From the NCBI GenBank assembly GCA_021772635.1, contig JAJFLP010000038.1, positions 1 to 64,000 on the forward strand: 64,000 bases of DNA, written 5' to 3'. This DNA comes from Verrucomicrobiota bacterium. Its GTDB lineage: Bacteria > Verrucomicrobiota > Lentisphaeria > JABSQK01 > JAJFLO01. Of the stretch, positions 1-6,892 are shown piece after piece. The notes beneath the pieces were generated by a model. That model saw only the letters and a list, made by a program, of their open reading frames with translations. It had not been told where the DNA came from and searched no databases. The position numbers and the translations under genes are program-made. Each line of letters begins with the position of its first letter. Positions within the stretch are counted from its first letter, which is position 1.

Positions 1-69
1 TTCTTTATCCGGCATCTAGCAACCAGTATCCAGGATCGCGAAAACTTGTCGGTTTGAGGCGAAGCTTCG

Positions 70-282
70 CTAGCCTGCATTATGCATAAACTTTCTACTG
101 CGAGCATCTATCAGACCTAATCTAAATGAGTTACAAAGAACCTACCATCCCGCGGTCACGGGACTAGACTAAGAGATCCAGCCGACATTTCAATATGTCT
201 TCAGCCGTACAACCTTCGTAACTCATTGATCTCAGGCCAGCTAAAAGCTCTCGCAACGAAATTGATGCATAGATCAGGCTAG
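70..282. repeat. Palindromic MITE-like element, family A, copy 1
   Basis: The ends are imperfect inverted repeats. The left end starts CTAGCCTGCATTATGCAT and the right end, read in reverse complement, starts CTAGCCTGATCTATGCAT. Similarity between the arms continues for about 70 bases and includes a shared GAGTTAC motif near 128 and 213. A second copy lies at 13398-13580. It has no coding capacity. This is the main content of the first 500 bases, in which I see no gene. Confidence 0.7.
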
Positions 283-325
283 TCCTAAGTTTTCTGTGAT
301 TATTTAGGATGGCCGCCGAGTAAAA

Positions 326-341
326 CTTACAATTAGAGGTG
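326..341. repeat. Short repeat E, copy 1
   Basis: The 16-base string ACTTACAATTAGAGGT recurs at 1725-1740, and inverted at 1617-1632. It marks the edges of the accessory patch that precedes hemL. Function unknown. Confidence 0.5.
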
Positions 342-510
342 TGGGTAACCTGGCGCAATTGCACTGCTTCACTCGTATTTTTTACGGATTCAGGTTGATT
401 TATATCTTGCTGCGCGAGACCTAGACACCCAGACGCAGACAAAATCATCTTTAAGGTTCTACAGCAAGAAATTGGTATCACACTGAGAATAGAATTATAT
501 TCTGTATATT

Positions 511-720
511 ATGACTATCCCAGACGTAAAAGAACTGTCCCTGAGAGAGAAACTGCAGATCATGGAAGCCATTTGGCTTGACATGCGCGAGCATGTTGAT
601 ACCTGCCCAATCCCACCAGAGCACCGTGCACTTCTCAATTCTCGACGGGAGCGTGTTGCGTCCGGCGAAGCATCCATTCGTGATTGGGATGAGGTTAAGA
701 ATAGTATCAGCAGGCCATGA
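511..720 (+). CDS. Addiction module antitoxin (TIGR02574-like)
   Basis: This 69-residue protein resembles the putative addiction module component family (TIGR02574), small antitoxins encoded just upstream of RelE/ParE-type toxins. The visible family features are an N-terminal SLREKLQIMEAIWLDM helix, a central PIPPEHRALLNSRR segment and a C-terminal DWDEVKNSI motif. The frame is intact and full length for the family. The stop codon overlaps an ATG at 717, as expected for translational coupling to a toxin, but that toxin frame is broken (see 717-973). The antitoxin is therefore probably an orphan left after toxin decay. No strong Shine-Dalgarno sequence is visible. Confidence 0.75.
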   Translation: MTIPDVKELSLREKLQIMEAIWLDMREHVDTCPIPPEHRALLNSRRERVASGEASIRDWDEVKNSISRP

Positions 721-973
721 TAACGGTCAGGATCTCGGACTCGGCGACTATTTTCTATCTAACCTTCGCGCTGATATCGAGGGCTTGAAAGTAACTGGCG
801 GAATTCACCAGAATTTATACGACGATTATCATCGAGTCCTAAGCCGCGTATTCCCTTACGCAATTTTCTACACCTGCAAAGACAATATCGCGATTGTTTG
901 GGCAATCGTGGATTGCCGACGAGAACCGGCGTGGATAGAGACTCACGTCCGACTGACACGACCGGGCAGGTAA
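717..973 (+). pseudogene. Broken RelE/ParE-type toxin
   Basis: An ATG at 717 overlaps the antitoxin stop and begins MITVRISDSA, a plausible toxin N-terminus, but this frame ends after 23 codons. In another frame, from about 734, the sequence reads GLGDYFLSNLRADIEGL, then YHRVLSRVFPYAIFYT and AIVDCRREPAWIETH, which is the body and catalytic end of a RelE/ParE-family toxin. About 20 residues that normally join the two parts, the helical segment before GLGD, are missing. The join falls at GGACTCGGCGA, readable in both frames, so a short-direct-repeat deletion is a likely cause. The protein is very likely inactive. Reading the second frame from an upstream start at 578 would give a chimeric N-terminus overlapping the antitoxin, which I do not believe. 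Confidence 0.7.
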
Positions 974-1031
974 TGAAAACTCAAGCAGAACCAGCAGACA
1001 CATCCGATTCTCATTCCACCGTTGCGGTTCT

Positions 1032-1487
1032 CATCTCCCTGAATCTGATGAAGCAGATATGAACGTCTTTCTATTTAGAATGGAGCAGCTACTCCCAATT
1101 CTTGGTCAAGAATTTTTGAAGCCTGTAGTAAAAACCGAAGCACAAAGCAAAAAGGCCGATCTGCTCTATTGTGAAATTAAAGAGATCAAAGCAAGAGGAA
1201 GGCAGACTGATAGCGGGTTTGTAGTTTTGAAGGGATCAGAAGCCGTGCTGGAGGAGCGTCCCTCAACTCAAAAATATCAATATGCGGTAAATTTGAGAGC
1301 AACGCTTAGAGCTGAAAAGATTCTTGAGGAGAAAGTTGATCGATTTGCTTTCATAGCTGATTATGAGTTTTCGAGTCCCAGCGCAGCAGCGGCGGTTGTT
1401 CACGGCGGACAAGCAAACGGACTGACAGCTTGGAAAGATTCTAACGGGGTATCCCTAAAACAAAAAGAAGCAAAAGACATTCAATAA
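1032..1487 (+). pseudogene. C-terminal remnant of a GIY-YIG nuclease-family protein (DUF4357)
   Basis: The open frame from ATG 1059 codes for 142 residues, but family-like sequence starts before that ATG: in-frame codons upstream read HLPESDEAD, which continues into MNVFLFRMEQLLPILG. Proteins of this type normally have an N-terminal GIY-YIG catalytic domain, then an LPEAD..DM..FL.....LPVLG linker, then a C-terminal DUF4357 domain. Here the linker and DUF4357 are present, with motifs GFVVLKGSEAVLEERPS, EFSSPSAAAAVVHGG and ANGLTAWKD. The GIY-YIG domain is absent and replaced by unrelated sequence. I infer a 5'-truncated remnant. Translation from ATG 1059 as a stand-alone DUF4357 protein is possible but less likely. 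Confidence 0.65.
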
Positions 1488-1616
1488 TTGAGTCCAGCTA
1501 ACCGCTGCCCCACCGCCGCTCGTTCCTCGAACTGGCAGCCCATCGCTCGCTGACGCTCGACGTTCGGGAACCGCTGCGCGATTTGGGAATGAAATAATAT
1601 AGCAATATGGGGCGCA

Positions 1617-1740
1617 CCTCTAATTGTAAGTTTTATGGATGATCACAGAAATTGGAATAAATATTGTAAATGAATTATTCGCATAATGCTAAGAATAATT
1701 CCAGTAGTTAAAACGTGGACTAATAACTTACAATTAGAGG
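1617..1740. repeat. Inverted pair of repeat E flanking about 90 bases
   Basis: ACCTCTAATTGTAAGTT at 1617-1633 and AACTTACAATTAGAGGT at 1724-1740 are perfect reverse complements of 17 bases. The right arm carries the AGAGG that would serve as ribosome-binding site for the small membrane protein at 1748. A degenerate arm, ACCTCCAGTTGTAA, follows that gene at about 2012. No gene lies between the arms. Confidence 0.6.
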
Positions 1741-1747
1741 TAACCCT

Positions 1748-1996
1748 TTGTCTACTTCCGATGAACCGAAAAAATTAGCATGGTATTTTACCACGAAATA
1801 CATCGTCATCGCTTTTTTGGCCGTTGGGCCGTTGGCGATACCGTTGGTTTGGTTTCATCCCCGGTACAAGAAAATCACGAAAACATGGGTCACGCTGCTG
1901 ACGGTTTTGCTAACTGTATTAACCATCTACACAATCAAGATACAGGTGGAGACTTTGATGGACCAATTGAACGAGCTGGGGGTGTTGGAGGAATGA
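1748..1996 (+). CDS. Small two-helix membrane protein of unknown function
   Basis: This 82-residue protein has two predicted membrane helices: about residues 19-35 (IVIAFLAVGPLAIPLVWF) and 45-62 (KTWVTLLTVLLTVLTIYT), separated by a basic loop HPRYKKITK. A short hydrophilic tail (ETLMDQLNELGVLEE) follows and may form a coiled coil. I do not recognise a named family, although small proteins of this build are common in uncultured diderms. The start is TTG at 1748, chosen because AGAGG lies about 8 bases upstream. That AGAGG belongs to repeat E. The gene stands alone between the decayed accessory genes and hemL. A different reading frame over the same DNA (1780-2031) has no membrane or domain logic and is a shadow. 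Confidence 0.55.
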   Translation: MSTSDEPKKLAWYFTTKYIVIAFLAVGPLAIPLVWFHPRYKKITKTWVTLLTVLLTVLTIYTIKIQVETLMDQLNELGVLEE

Positions 1997-2028
1997 GAAT
2001 GAGCAGGGGCACACCTCCAGTTGTAAAA

Positions 2029-2144
2029 TAAGCGAACATTCCGATTCGTAATCTTTCTGGTTTTTCGAGGTGAGATTTGGAAAGGGATTACGATTATGAT
2101 TACGAGTACGAAGAAAATCCAACGAAAAGGTTGCTGGATTTGGG
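2029..2144. repeat. Repeat family B, copy 1 (GTAATCGTAATC palindrome)
   Basis: It starts AAGCGAACATTCCGAT and contains CGTAATCTTTCTGG, TTTTTCGAGGTGAGATTTGG and GGAAAGGGATTACGATTATG, ending near GGATTTGGG. The two inner segments are inverted copies of each other and form a stem. The same order of motifs recurs at 13263-13397. Confidence 0.65.
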
Positions 2145-2230
2145 TCTATTTGTAAGTTTTGTGAGGAATTTAGAGAAATTCACGATTTCTTTAACAGTGA
2201 ATAAAAACGGAAAGTGCAATTCTCCCCATT

Positions 2231-3490
2231 TTAAACAGGGGTTTGAAAATCTTTAGTTGCGTTGACGAATAAAGATATTTCGTGATCACTGTGCGCCGCT
2301 GAAACGAATGCCACTTCGAATTGCGACGGCGGCAGATAGAAGCCTTTCGAAATCATGAAATGAAAGAACTCTGCATACTTTTTCGTATCACACAGTTTCG
2401 CATCGGTTAGATTACTTACGGGATTTTTCGAGAAAAAGAAGGTGAATATTCCCCCTAGTTTGCAGCAGTGCAGTCCATTACTGGAGAGACCTGCGCCGAT
2501 AGCTTGAGCTTTCTTTTGAATTTCGTCATACGGCTTGGTTTCCCGTAGAATCTCCAACGTTTCGATTCCTGCAGCGACCGCCACCGGATTCCCGCTGAGC
2601 GTTCCAGCTTGGTAAACCGATCCCAAAGGGGCGAGTTGTTCCATAATCGCTTTCGTTCCGCCGACTGCGCCGATTGGCATTCCCCCGCCAATGATTTTTC
2701 CCAAACACGTCAGGTCCGGGGTTATCCCGCAAATTGCGCCGTACGAAGTCGGGGCCAAACGGAAGCCGGTTATTACTTCGTCAAAAACGAGCAATGACTG
2801 ATGCGAATTGGTGATTTCCCGCAGGCATTCCAAAAATCCCTTTTCGGGTTTGACTAATCCCATATTTCCAGCGACGGGTTCAACTATAATTGCAGCAATA
2901 TCATGACCATGTTTTGCAAATAACTCGTTTACGGCCTCGATGTCGTTGTACGGGGCAACCAAGACTTCGCGCGTGGTAGCGTCTGAAACTCCTGCAGATG
3001 ACGCGATCCCACCCGTCAAAAGTCCGCTGCCAGCTGAGACCAACATCGAATCCGAGTGGCCGTGATAGCAGCCATCGAATTTTACGATTTTCGACCGGCC
3101 AGTGAAACCCCGTGCAAGTCGGATTGCTGTCATCGCCGCTTCTGTCCCGGAGTTGACCAATCGTACCATATCGAGATACGGAATCATATCGGTCAACAGG
3201 CGGGCTATTTTAATCTCAGCCGGAGTCGTTGCTCCGAAAGTCAACCCCTTCTCCGCTACCTTTGCCACGGCCGCAACTACTCGTGGGTGCGCATGCCCTA
3301 ATATTAACGGCCCCCAAGAGCCGCAGAAATCAATCAGTTCAGTCCCGTCGACTGTGGTAATTCTCGAACCGGAACCACTTTCTATATGCAGCGGAATCCC
3401 ACCTACTGAATGCCACGCCCTTACCGGGCTGTTCACACCGCCAGGGATAACGGCACATGCTTGCTGATATAAATCTGCGGAACTATTCAT
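2231..3490 (-). CDS. hemL: Glutamate-1-semialdehyde 2,1-aminomutase
   Basis: HemL converts glutamate-1-semialdehyde to 5-aminolevulinate with PLP, the second step of the C5 route to tetrapyrroles in the cytoplasm. The protein (about 419 residues, normal length) begins with the family signature IPGGVNSPVRAW, has the cofactor-binding region VNSGTEAAMTAIRLAR, the FDGCYHGHSD motif and the FDEVITGFR motif. The PLP lysine lies in LTCLGKIIGGGMPIGA, near residue 264. I place the start at the ATG at 3490 (MNSSADLY), which matches the family. A GTG at 3502 in the same frame would add four residues, and neither has a clear ribosome-binding site. The gene is transcribed away from rdgB and separated from it by a nested repeat region. 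No other heme genes are visible nearby. Confidence 0.96.
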   Translation of the reverse strand: MNSSADLYQQACAVIPGGVNSPVRAWHSVGGIPLHIESGSGSRITTVDGTELIDFCGSWGPLILGHAHPRVVAAVAKVAEKGLTFGATTPAEIKIARLLTDMIPYLDMVRLVNSGTEAAMTAIRLARGFTGRSKIVKFDGCYHGHSDSMLVSAGSGLLTGGIASSAGVSDATTREVLVAPYNDIEAVNELFAKHGHDIAAIIVEPVAGNMGLVKPEKGFLECLREITNSHQSLLVFDEVITGFRLAPTSYGAICGITPDLTCLGKIIGGGMPIGAVGGTKAIMEQLAPLGSVYQAGTLSGNPVAVAAGIETLEILRETKPYDEIQKKAQAIGAGLSSNGLHCCKLGGIFTFFFSKNPVSNLTDAKLCDTKKYAEFFHFMISKGFYLPPSQFEVAFVSAAHSDHEISLFVNATKDFQTPV

Positions 3491-3552
3491 AATTTGAATC
3501 ACGGTTGTTTTCGATTGCGTTAAGCTTTACTTCGAGTCGCTGTGTAGAAAAT

Positions 3553-3732
3553 GTAGGAGGCAGCTCCAGCTGGCGATTATTATGCCGAACGTCTTCATCC
3601 CGCATGCGGGACGAAATATTGTTCGATATCCCTTAGGTAATAAATTCAAAGTTGGCCAAAAATTGTACTGCTTGCAGTATATTTCGGAAGGGTATGAATA
3701 GAAAATGATCGCCAGCGGGAGCTGCCTCCTAC
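3553..3732. repeat. Inverted REP-like pair enclosing repeat C copy 1
   Basis: GTAGGAGGCAGCTCCAGCTG plus GCGA at 3553-3576 is answered by its reverse complement, with one mismatch, at 3709-3732. Each arm starts with GTAG and holds an imperfect palindrome (GGCAGCTCCCGCTGGC), the build of REP sequences handled by RAYT transposases. No RAYT gene is in this window. The pair encloses a copy of repeat C. Confidence 0.6.
3579..3690 (+). repeat. Repeat family C, copy 1
   Basis: It reads TATGCCGAACGTCTTCATCC, a CCCGCATGCGGG palindrome, CGATATCCCTTAGGTAAT, then AAAAATTGTACTGCTTGCAG. The same series of motifs is found at 7386, 13008 (inverted), 26399, 42140 (inverted, degraded), 11362 (inverted fragment) and 47768 (inverted). 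It has no coding capacity and was probably mobilised in trans. Confidence 0.7.
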
Positions 3733-3767
3733 GTTGAAAACCACTTCGCAGCCGTTTGAAAATTCGA

Positions 3768-4367
3768 CTACGTCAGACTCTTTTCCAAGTTAAAGAGTCC
3801 ACAGTCAATCGCATTCTTCAATGCGTTCGCTCGGTGGCTGATCGTGTCTTTATCGCATCGCTGCATTTGACCGAACGTCGTTACATGCCCGTCCGGTATA
3901 AACACCGGATCATAACCGAATCCGTTTGTTCCAAGTTGGGAAAGACCGATCCTTCCTCTAACCTCGCCCTCTGCGACGCCGACCAACTTTTCGGGTGTCG
4001 CTAACGCCAGAACACATACATAGCGGGCGGCGCGATCTTCACTCACCCCCAGGCGTTGCATCAACTTATCCAGGTTTTCCTGGTCGGTTGCTTCGGATCC
4101 TGCGTATCTCGCAGAATAAATTCCGGGGTCACTGTTTAGCGAGAATACCTCTAATCCAGAGTCTTCTGCAAATACAGTAGAATTCGTAATTGACGCCGCC
4201 TCGCATGCCTTTATAACCGCATTTTCTTCGAACGTCGTGCCGGTCTCCTCTATTTCCGGTATTGTGAACCTGTCGTAGGCAGACGCGACTGAGATATTCA
4301 ACGGGCCGAGTATCGATCGGAACTCGTCCAGTTTATGTAAATTTGTCGTTGCTGCGAGTAATTCCAT
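3768..4367 (-). CDS. rdgB: XTP/dITP diphosphatase (RdgB/HAM1 family)
   Basis: This enzyme hydrolyses non-canonical purine triphosphates (XTP, dITP, ITP) to monophosphates and pyrophosphate, cleaning the nucleotide pool. The 199-residue protein has the family motifs in order: ATTNLHKLDEF at the N-terminus, AEDSGLEV, GIYSARYAG, GTNGFGYDPVFIP and the C-terminal DTISHRANAL. The start at ATG 4367 (MELLAATTN) fits the family. A TTG seven codons upstream is open but has no homology or ribosome-binding-site support. The C-terminus, NAIDCGLFNLEKSLT, is of ordinary length. The neighbours are hemL (across a repeat region) and hpf (across a large palindrome), so it is probably a single-gene unit. Confidence 0.95.
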   Translation of the reverse strand: MELLAATTNLHKLDEFRSILGPLNISVASAYDRFTIPEIEETGTTFEENAVIKACEAASITNSTVFAEDSGLEVFSLNSDPGIYSARYAGSEATDQENLDKLMQRLGVSEDRAARYVCVLALATPEKLVGVAEGEVRGRIGLSQLGTNGFGYDPVFIPDGHVTTFGQMQRCDKDTISHRANALKNAIDCGLFNLEKSLT

Positions 4368-4545
4368 AGGTTTAACGCTGGGTCCCAAACTCTCACTCAG
4401 CCTTGGCAGGGCCGGAGATCAGGTTCAGTTAGTGGCTGTCTGTGCCCTAAATGCGCGGCGAGACGTCGTTTGGGAGCAATTACGATTAATTCAAGGCCCA
4501 AGGCCGTCTTCGCACGGTGCGAGGCGCCGTCAATACAGGCTGAGA

Positions 4546-4834
4546 CTAGTGTGTCGTGTACGTAATTCATTGTGTTATGACGAGAGGCATTTCGTCGCCT
4601 CAGGTGCATCGAGAGAAATAAGGCGATGCTTGCGCATCGTTGTTTTCTTTCGATGGGACTGAGCGGCGAAAGACCCTCGCCGCAAATCGGTTATGCCTCT
4701 TTTGGCGCAGGTTCACGGCGACTGAGGAAGGACGGACAGACCTACGGGTATGTCCGTCCTTCCTCAGTCGCCGTGAACCTGCATCCAAATTAGGCACAAT
4801 CATAATACAACGAATTACGTACACGATACACTAG
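4546..4834. repeat. 289-bp palindromic element with a perfect 32-bp inner stem
   Basis: The outer arms at 4546-4580 and 4800-4834 are 35-base inverted repeats with three transition differences that would pair as G-U in one strand's RNA. The inner arms at 4707-4738 and 4751-4782 are perfect 32-base inverted repeats around a 12-base loop (GACCTACGGGTA). The whole would fold into one long hairpin. It ends 13 bases from the hpf stop codon. The 180 bases left of it, up to rdgB, hold no convincing gene. I see no second copy in the window. Confidence 0.75.
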
Positions 4835-4847
4835 GGCCACTTACAGT

Positions 4848-5195
4848 CTATTTCGCGGCCGAGAGTCGATTGCGCTTAGCGATCGTTTCCTTCGACAACT
4901 TATGTGGGTGGTGATCCTTGAGTTTGTCGAGGTACTTCTTGAGTTGTTTTTCGGTTTTAGAAATCGCATTAGCCATCGAAGCATAAGGGTCTTTAGACTT
5001 TGCCTTGGATTCGATCGAAACGTTTTTGCCGTGGAGTATGACTTCGGTGTAATGCCAAGTTTTCTGTTTATCCAGTACTACACGGACGGAAGTCAATTTG
5101 TAGTCGCAACCCTCAATTGCGTCCAGTTCCTTATGAATAGCTTGTTTCATGTCGTCGGTAACTTCCATATGTCGACCAGCGATTATTTTCTCCAT
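4848..5195 (-). CDS. hpf: Ribosome hibernation promoting factor (HPF/YfiA family)
   Basis: HPF-family proteins bind the 30S decoding region in slow growth and inactivate ribosomes reversibly. The protein is 115 residues, matching short-form HPF with no C-terminal dimerisation domain. It shows the typical N-terminal GRHMEVTDDMKQAIHKELD, the WHYTEVILHGKNVSIESKAK strand and DPYASMANAISKTEKQLKKY helix. A basic tail (HHPHKLSKETIAKRNR) follows. AGGAG lies 8 bases before the ATG. It lies downstream of lptB on the same strand, an order seen in many proteobacteria with rpoN between the two. Here rpoN is absent. Confidence 0.93.
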   Translation of the reverse strand: MEKIIAGRHMEVTDDMKQAIHKELDAIEGCDYKLTSVRVVLDKQKTWHYTEVILHGKNVSIESKAKSKDPYASMANAISKTEKQLKKYLDKLKDHHPHKLSKETIAKRNRLSAAK

Positions 5196-5311
5196 GAATT
5201 TTCTCCTTTGAGAGTATTTTTTGTTAAAGTTTTACCCTAAAACAGGGGGTGAATCGGCGCGTTGTAACGTGGCGGTTGTTCTCCCGCGTTCTCAATATCC
5301 AAAGACTATCG

Positions 5312-5322
5312 GATCAGGCTAG
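5312..5322. repeat. Family A terminal fragment next to the lptB stop
   Basis: On the coding (minus) strand CTAGCCTGATC follows the lptB TAA by one base. It is the outer end of repeat A and resembles the placements at proA and rpsG. Confidence 0.35.
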
Positions 5323-5323
5323 A

Positions 5324-6052
5324 TTAAGCCGCGAACTGTGGGCCAAGATAAACTTCCTTTGCTTTCTTATCATTGATCAAGAATTCGCGATCGCCTTCGC
5401 ACAGTATTTTTCCGTCGCAAATTAGATAGGCGCGGTCAACGATAGCGAGAGTTTCACGAACATTGTGGTCGGTGATAAGGATTCCGAGGTCCATGTCCTT
5501 TAGTCGCGCTATAATTTTCTGCACGTCGTATACGGCGATTGGATCGACCCCGCTAAAGGGTTCATCAAGCATGATAAAACTGGGGTTGGTCACCAGTGCA
5601 CGCGTGATTTCGAGGCGGCGTCGTTCACCTCCGCTTAAGGTATAGGCTTTCTGTTCGGCAAGCTTGGTTAACCCCAAGCCGTTGAGGAGATGTTGCAGGC
5701 GTTCTTTGCGCGCTGCTTTGCTTAGATCCAGTGTCTCTAAAATCGCACGGATGTTGTCTTCCACCGTCATTTTTCTGAAAATTGATGGTTCTTGAGAAAG
5801 ATAACCCATGCCCAGGCGCGCTCGTCGGTACATCGGGAGGTGAGAAATATCCTCGCCACAAAAATTGATTTTCCCGGCATCAGGTTTAACGAGTCCAACA
5901 ATTGAATAGAAGGTTGTCGTTTTTCCCGCGCCATTCGGCCCGAGTAATCCGACAACCTCTCCGGCTTTTATCTGAATATTTACGCCGTTGACGACTCTTT
6001 TTTTCTTGTACGACTTAACGAGTCCCTCTACTTGTAATAAATATTCGCTCAA
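5324..6052 (-). CDS. lptB: LPS export ABC transporter ATP-binding protein LptB
   Basis: LptB is the cytoplasmic ATPase of the LptB2FGC machine that extracts lipopolysaccharide from the inner membrane. The 242-residue protein has Walker A GPNGAGKTT, Q-loop YLSQEPSIFRKMTVEDN, ABC signature LSGGERRRLE, Walker B FIMLDEPFSGVDP and the H-loop in ILITDHNVRET. SIFRKMTVEDNI and PFSGVDPIAV are characteristic of LptB rather than of other ABC ATPases. The start is TTG at 6052, needed to include the conserved LLQVEGLVKSY. GAAGGA lies 12 or more bases upstream. It follows lptA with only a couple of bases between, so the two are co-transcribed and likely co-translated. Confidence 0.95.
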   Translation of the reverse strand: MSEYLLQVEGLVKSYKKKRVVNGVNIQIKAGEVVGLLGPNGAGKTTTFYSIVGLVKPDAGKINFCGEDISHLPMYRRARLGMGYLSQEPSIFRKMTVEDNIRAILETLDLSKAARKERLQHLLNGLGLTKLAEQKAYTLSGGERRRLEITRALVTNPSFIMLDEPFSGVDPIAVYDVQKIIARLKDMDLGILITDHNVRETLAIVDRAYLICDGKILCEGDREFLINDKKAKEVYLGPQFAA

Positions 6053-6054
6053 AG

Positions 6055-6621
6055 TTAATCTGTGTCCTTCTCTTTTTGATTAAACGAATCGAAAGGACCT
6101 TCGCTTTCGTCGTTATCATACAGAATAATTCTAACCGGCCCGCCTTTCGTCTTGAATTTGTTTTCGTCTTTCGTGTAGATAATCTCGTCTGCTCCAACCA
6201 GGCGATTATCTCCTTGAATCAATTCGGGGTTTTTCGACAACGTAATTATGCCGTCATCGTACTTGTAGAACGCTTGGCCACCAACTGCTTTATTGTCCCC
6301 AGAGTTTATCGTAACATTGCCGTCCGCGTCAATATTTTCGACTTTATTTTCTTCGTCGAACTGGACGATTAGCTTATCGGCTTTCAATTCCAGTTCACCG
6401 TCCACAACCCGGACATTTCCCAAGAAAATCGCCTGGCGATTCTCGAGATCGAAATCCATGCTGTCAGAAGTAATATCAGTCGGTGCAGCGGACAGGCGGG
6501 CTTGTTCGTCTTTGGAATCCGCGGGAATCCGATCATCTGCCGCTGCTACATTCGGATTATTGAGTGCTGAAAGAGAGAGCACGATTGCGCATGCCATAAA
6601 TCTGTGCACCGTACCCATCAT
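6055..6621 (-). CDS. lptA: LptA-like periplasmic LPS transport protein (OstA domain)
   Basis: LptA forms the periplasmic beta-jellyroll bridge carrying LPS from LptC to LptD. From ATG 6621 the protein is 188 residues, with a signal peptide (MMGTVHRFMACAIVLSLSA...VAAA) and then an OstA-type repeat series beginning ITSDSMDFDLENRQAIFLGN, continuing with LELKADKLIVQFD and GNVTINSGDNKAVGGQAFYK. The acidic C-terminus (DNDESEGPFDSFNQKEKDTD) is not a usual family feature. The frame stays open upstream to 6762, but AGAGG lies about 8 bases before the ATG pair at 6621/6618, and only this start puts the signal peptide at the N-terminus. lptB follows immediately. Confidence 0.9.
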   Translation of the reverse strand: MMGTVHRFMACAIVLSLSALNNPNVAAADDRIPADSKDEQARLSAAPTDITSDSMDFDLENRQAIFLGNVRVVDGELELKADKLIVQFDEENKVENIDADGNVTINSGDNKAVGGQAFYKYDDGIITLSKNPELIQGDNRLVGADEIIYTKDENKFKTKGGPVRIILYDNDESEGPFDSFNQKEKDTD

Positions 6622-6767
6622 GCGAAAAGCCTCTTGGCCGGAAGTAAATGTAATAGTTGCCACCCGCGTGATCGATGTCAATGATTCTTTTGCCGCCGCT
6701 AACGCTCTACGGCTGTATCTGGAACTGGCTAATTTATAAATATCGAAGTTAGTCATGCGCAAACTTT

Positions 6768-6876
6768 CATCCCACCAGTGGGTTTAATTTCCCGTTCTGT
6801 TGTCCAGCACGAAGGTAGTAAAGCTCCAAGAGTCTTTCATCCCCCGCGGGCTTGCCCCGAGGCAGTTGATCAATTT
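6768..6876. repeat. Repeat family D, copy 1
   Basis: It runs from ATCCCACCAGTGGGTTTAAT to CCCGCGGGCTTGCCCCGAGG followed by AGTTGAT. Each end has a small hairpin (CCCACCAGTGGG and CCCCGCGGGCTTGCCCCGAGG). It lies between lptA and the lptC-like gene. Other copies are at 7680, 17398 and 19778. Confidence 0.7.
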
Positions 6877-6892
6877 GATTGCCTGCAGTCTA

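Noticed and set aside
164-481. 105-codon minus-strand open frame near the window start
   Set aside because: It overlaps the family A palindrome, has no domain or ribosome-binding-site logic and an irregular composition. Treated as chance.
1490-1575. GC-rich CGCTCGTTCC...CTGACGCTCGACGTTCGGG resembling an integron attC site downstream of the toxin-antitoxin/GIY-YIG patch
   Set aside because: The terminal boxes do not fit RYYYAAC...GTTRRRY well and no second site or integrase is present. Gene cassette origin remains only a thought.
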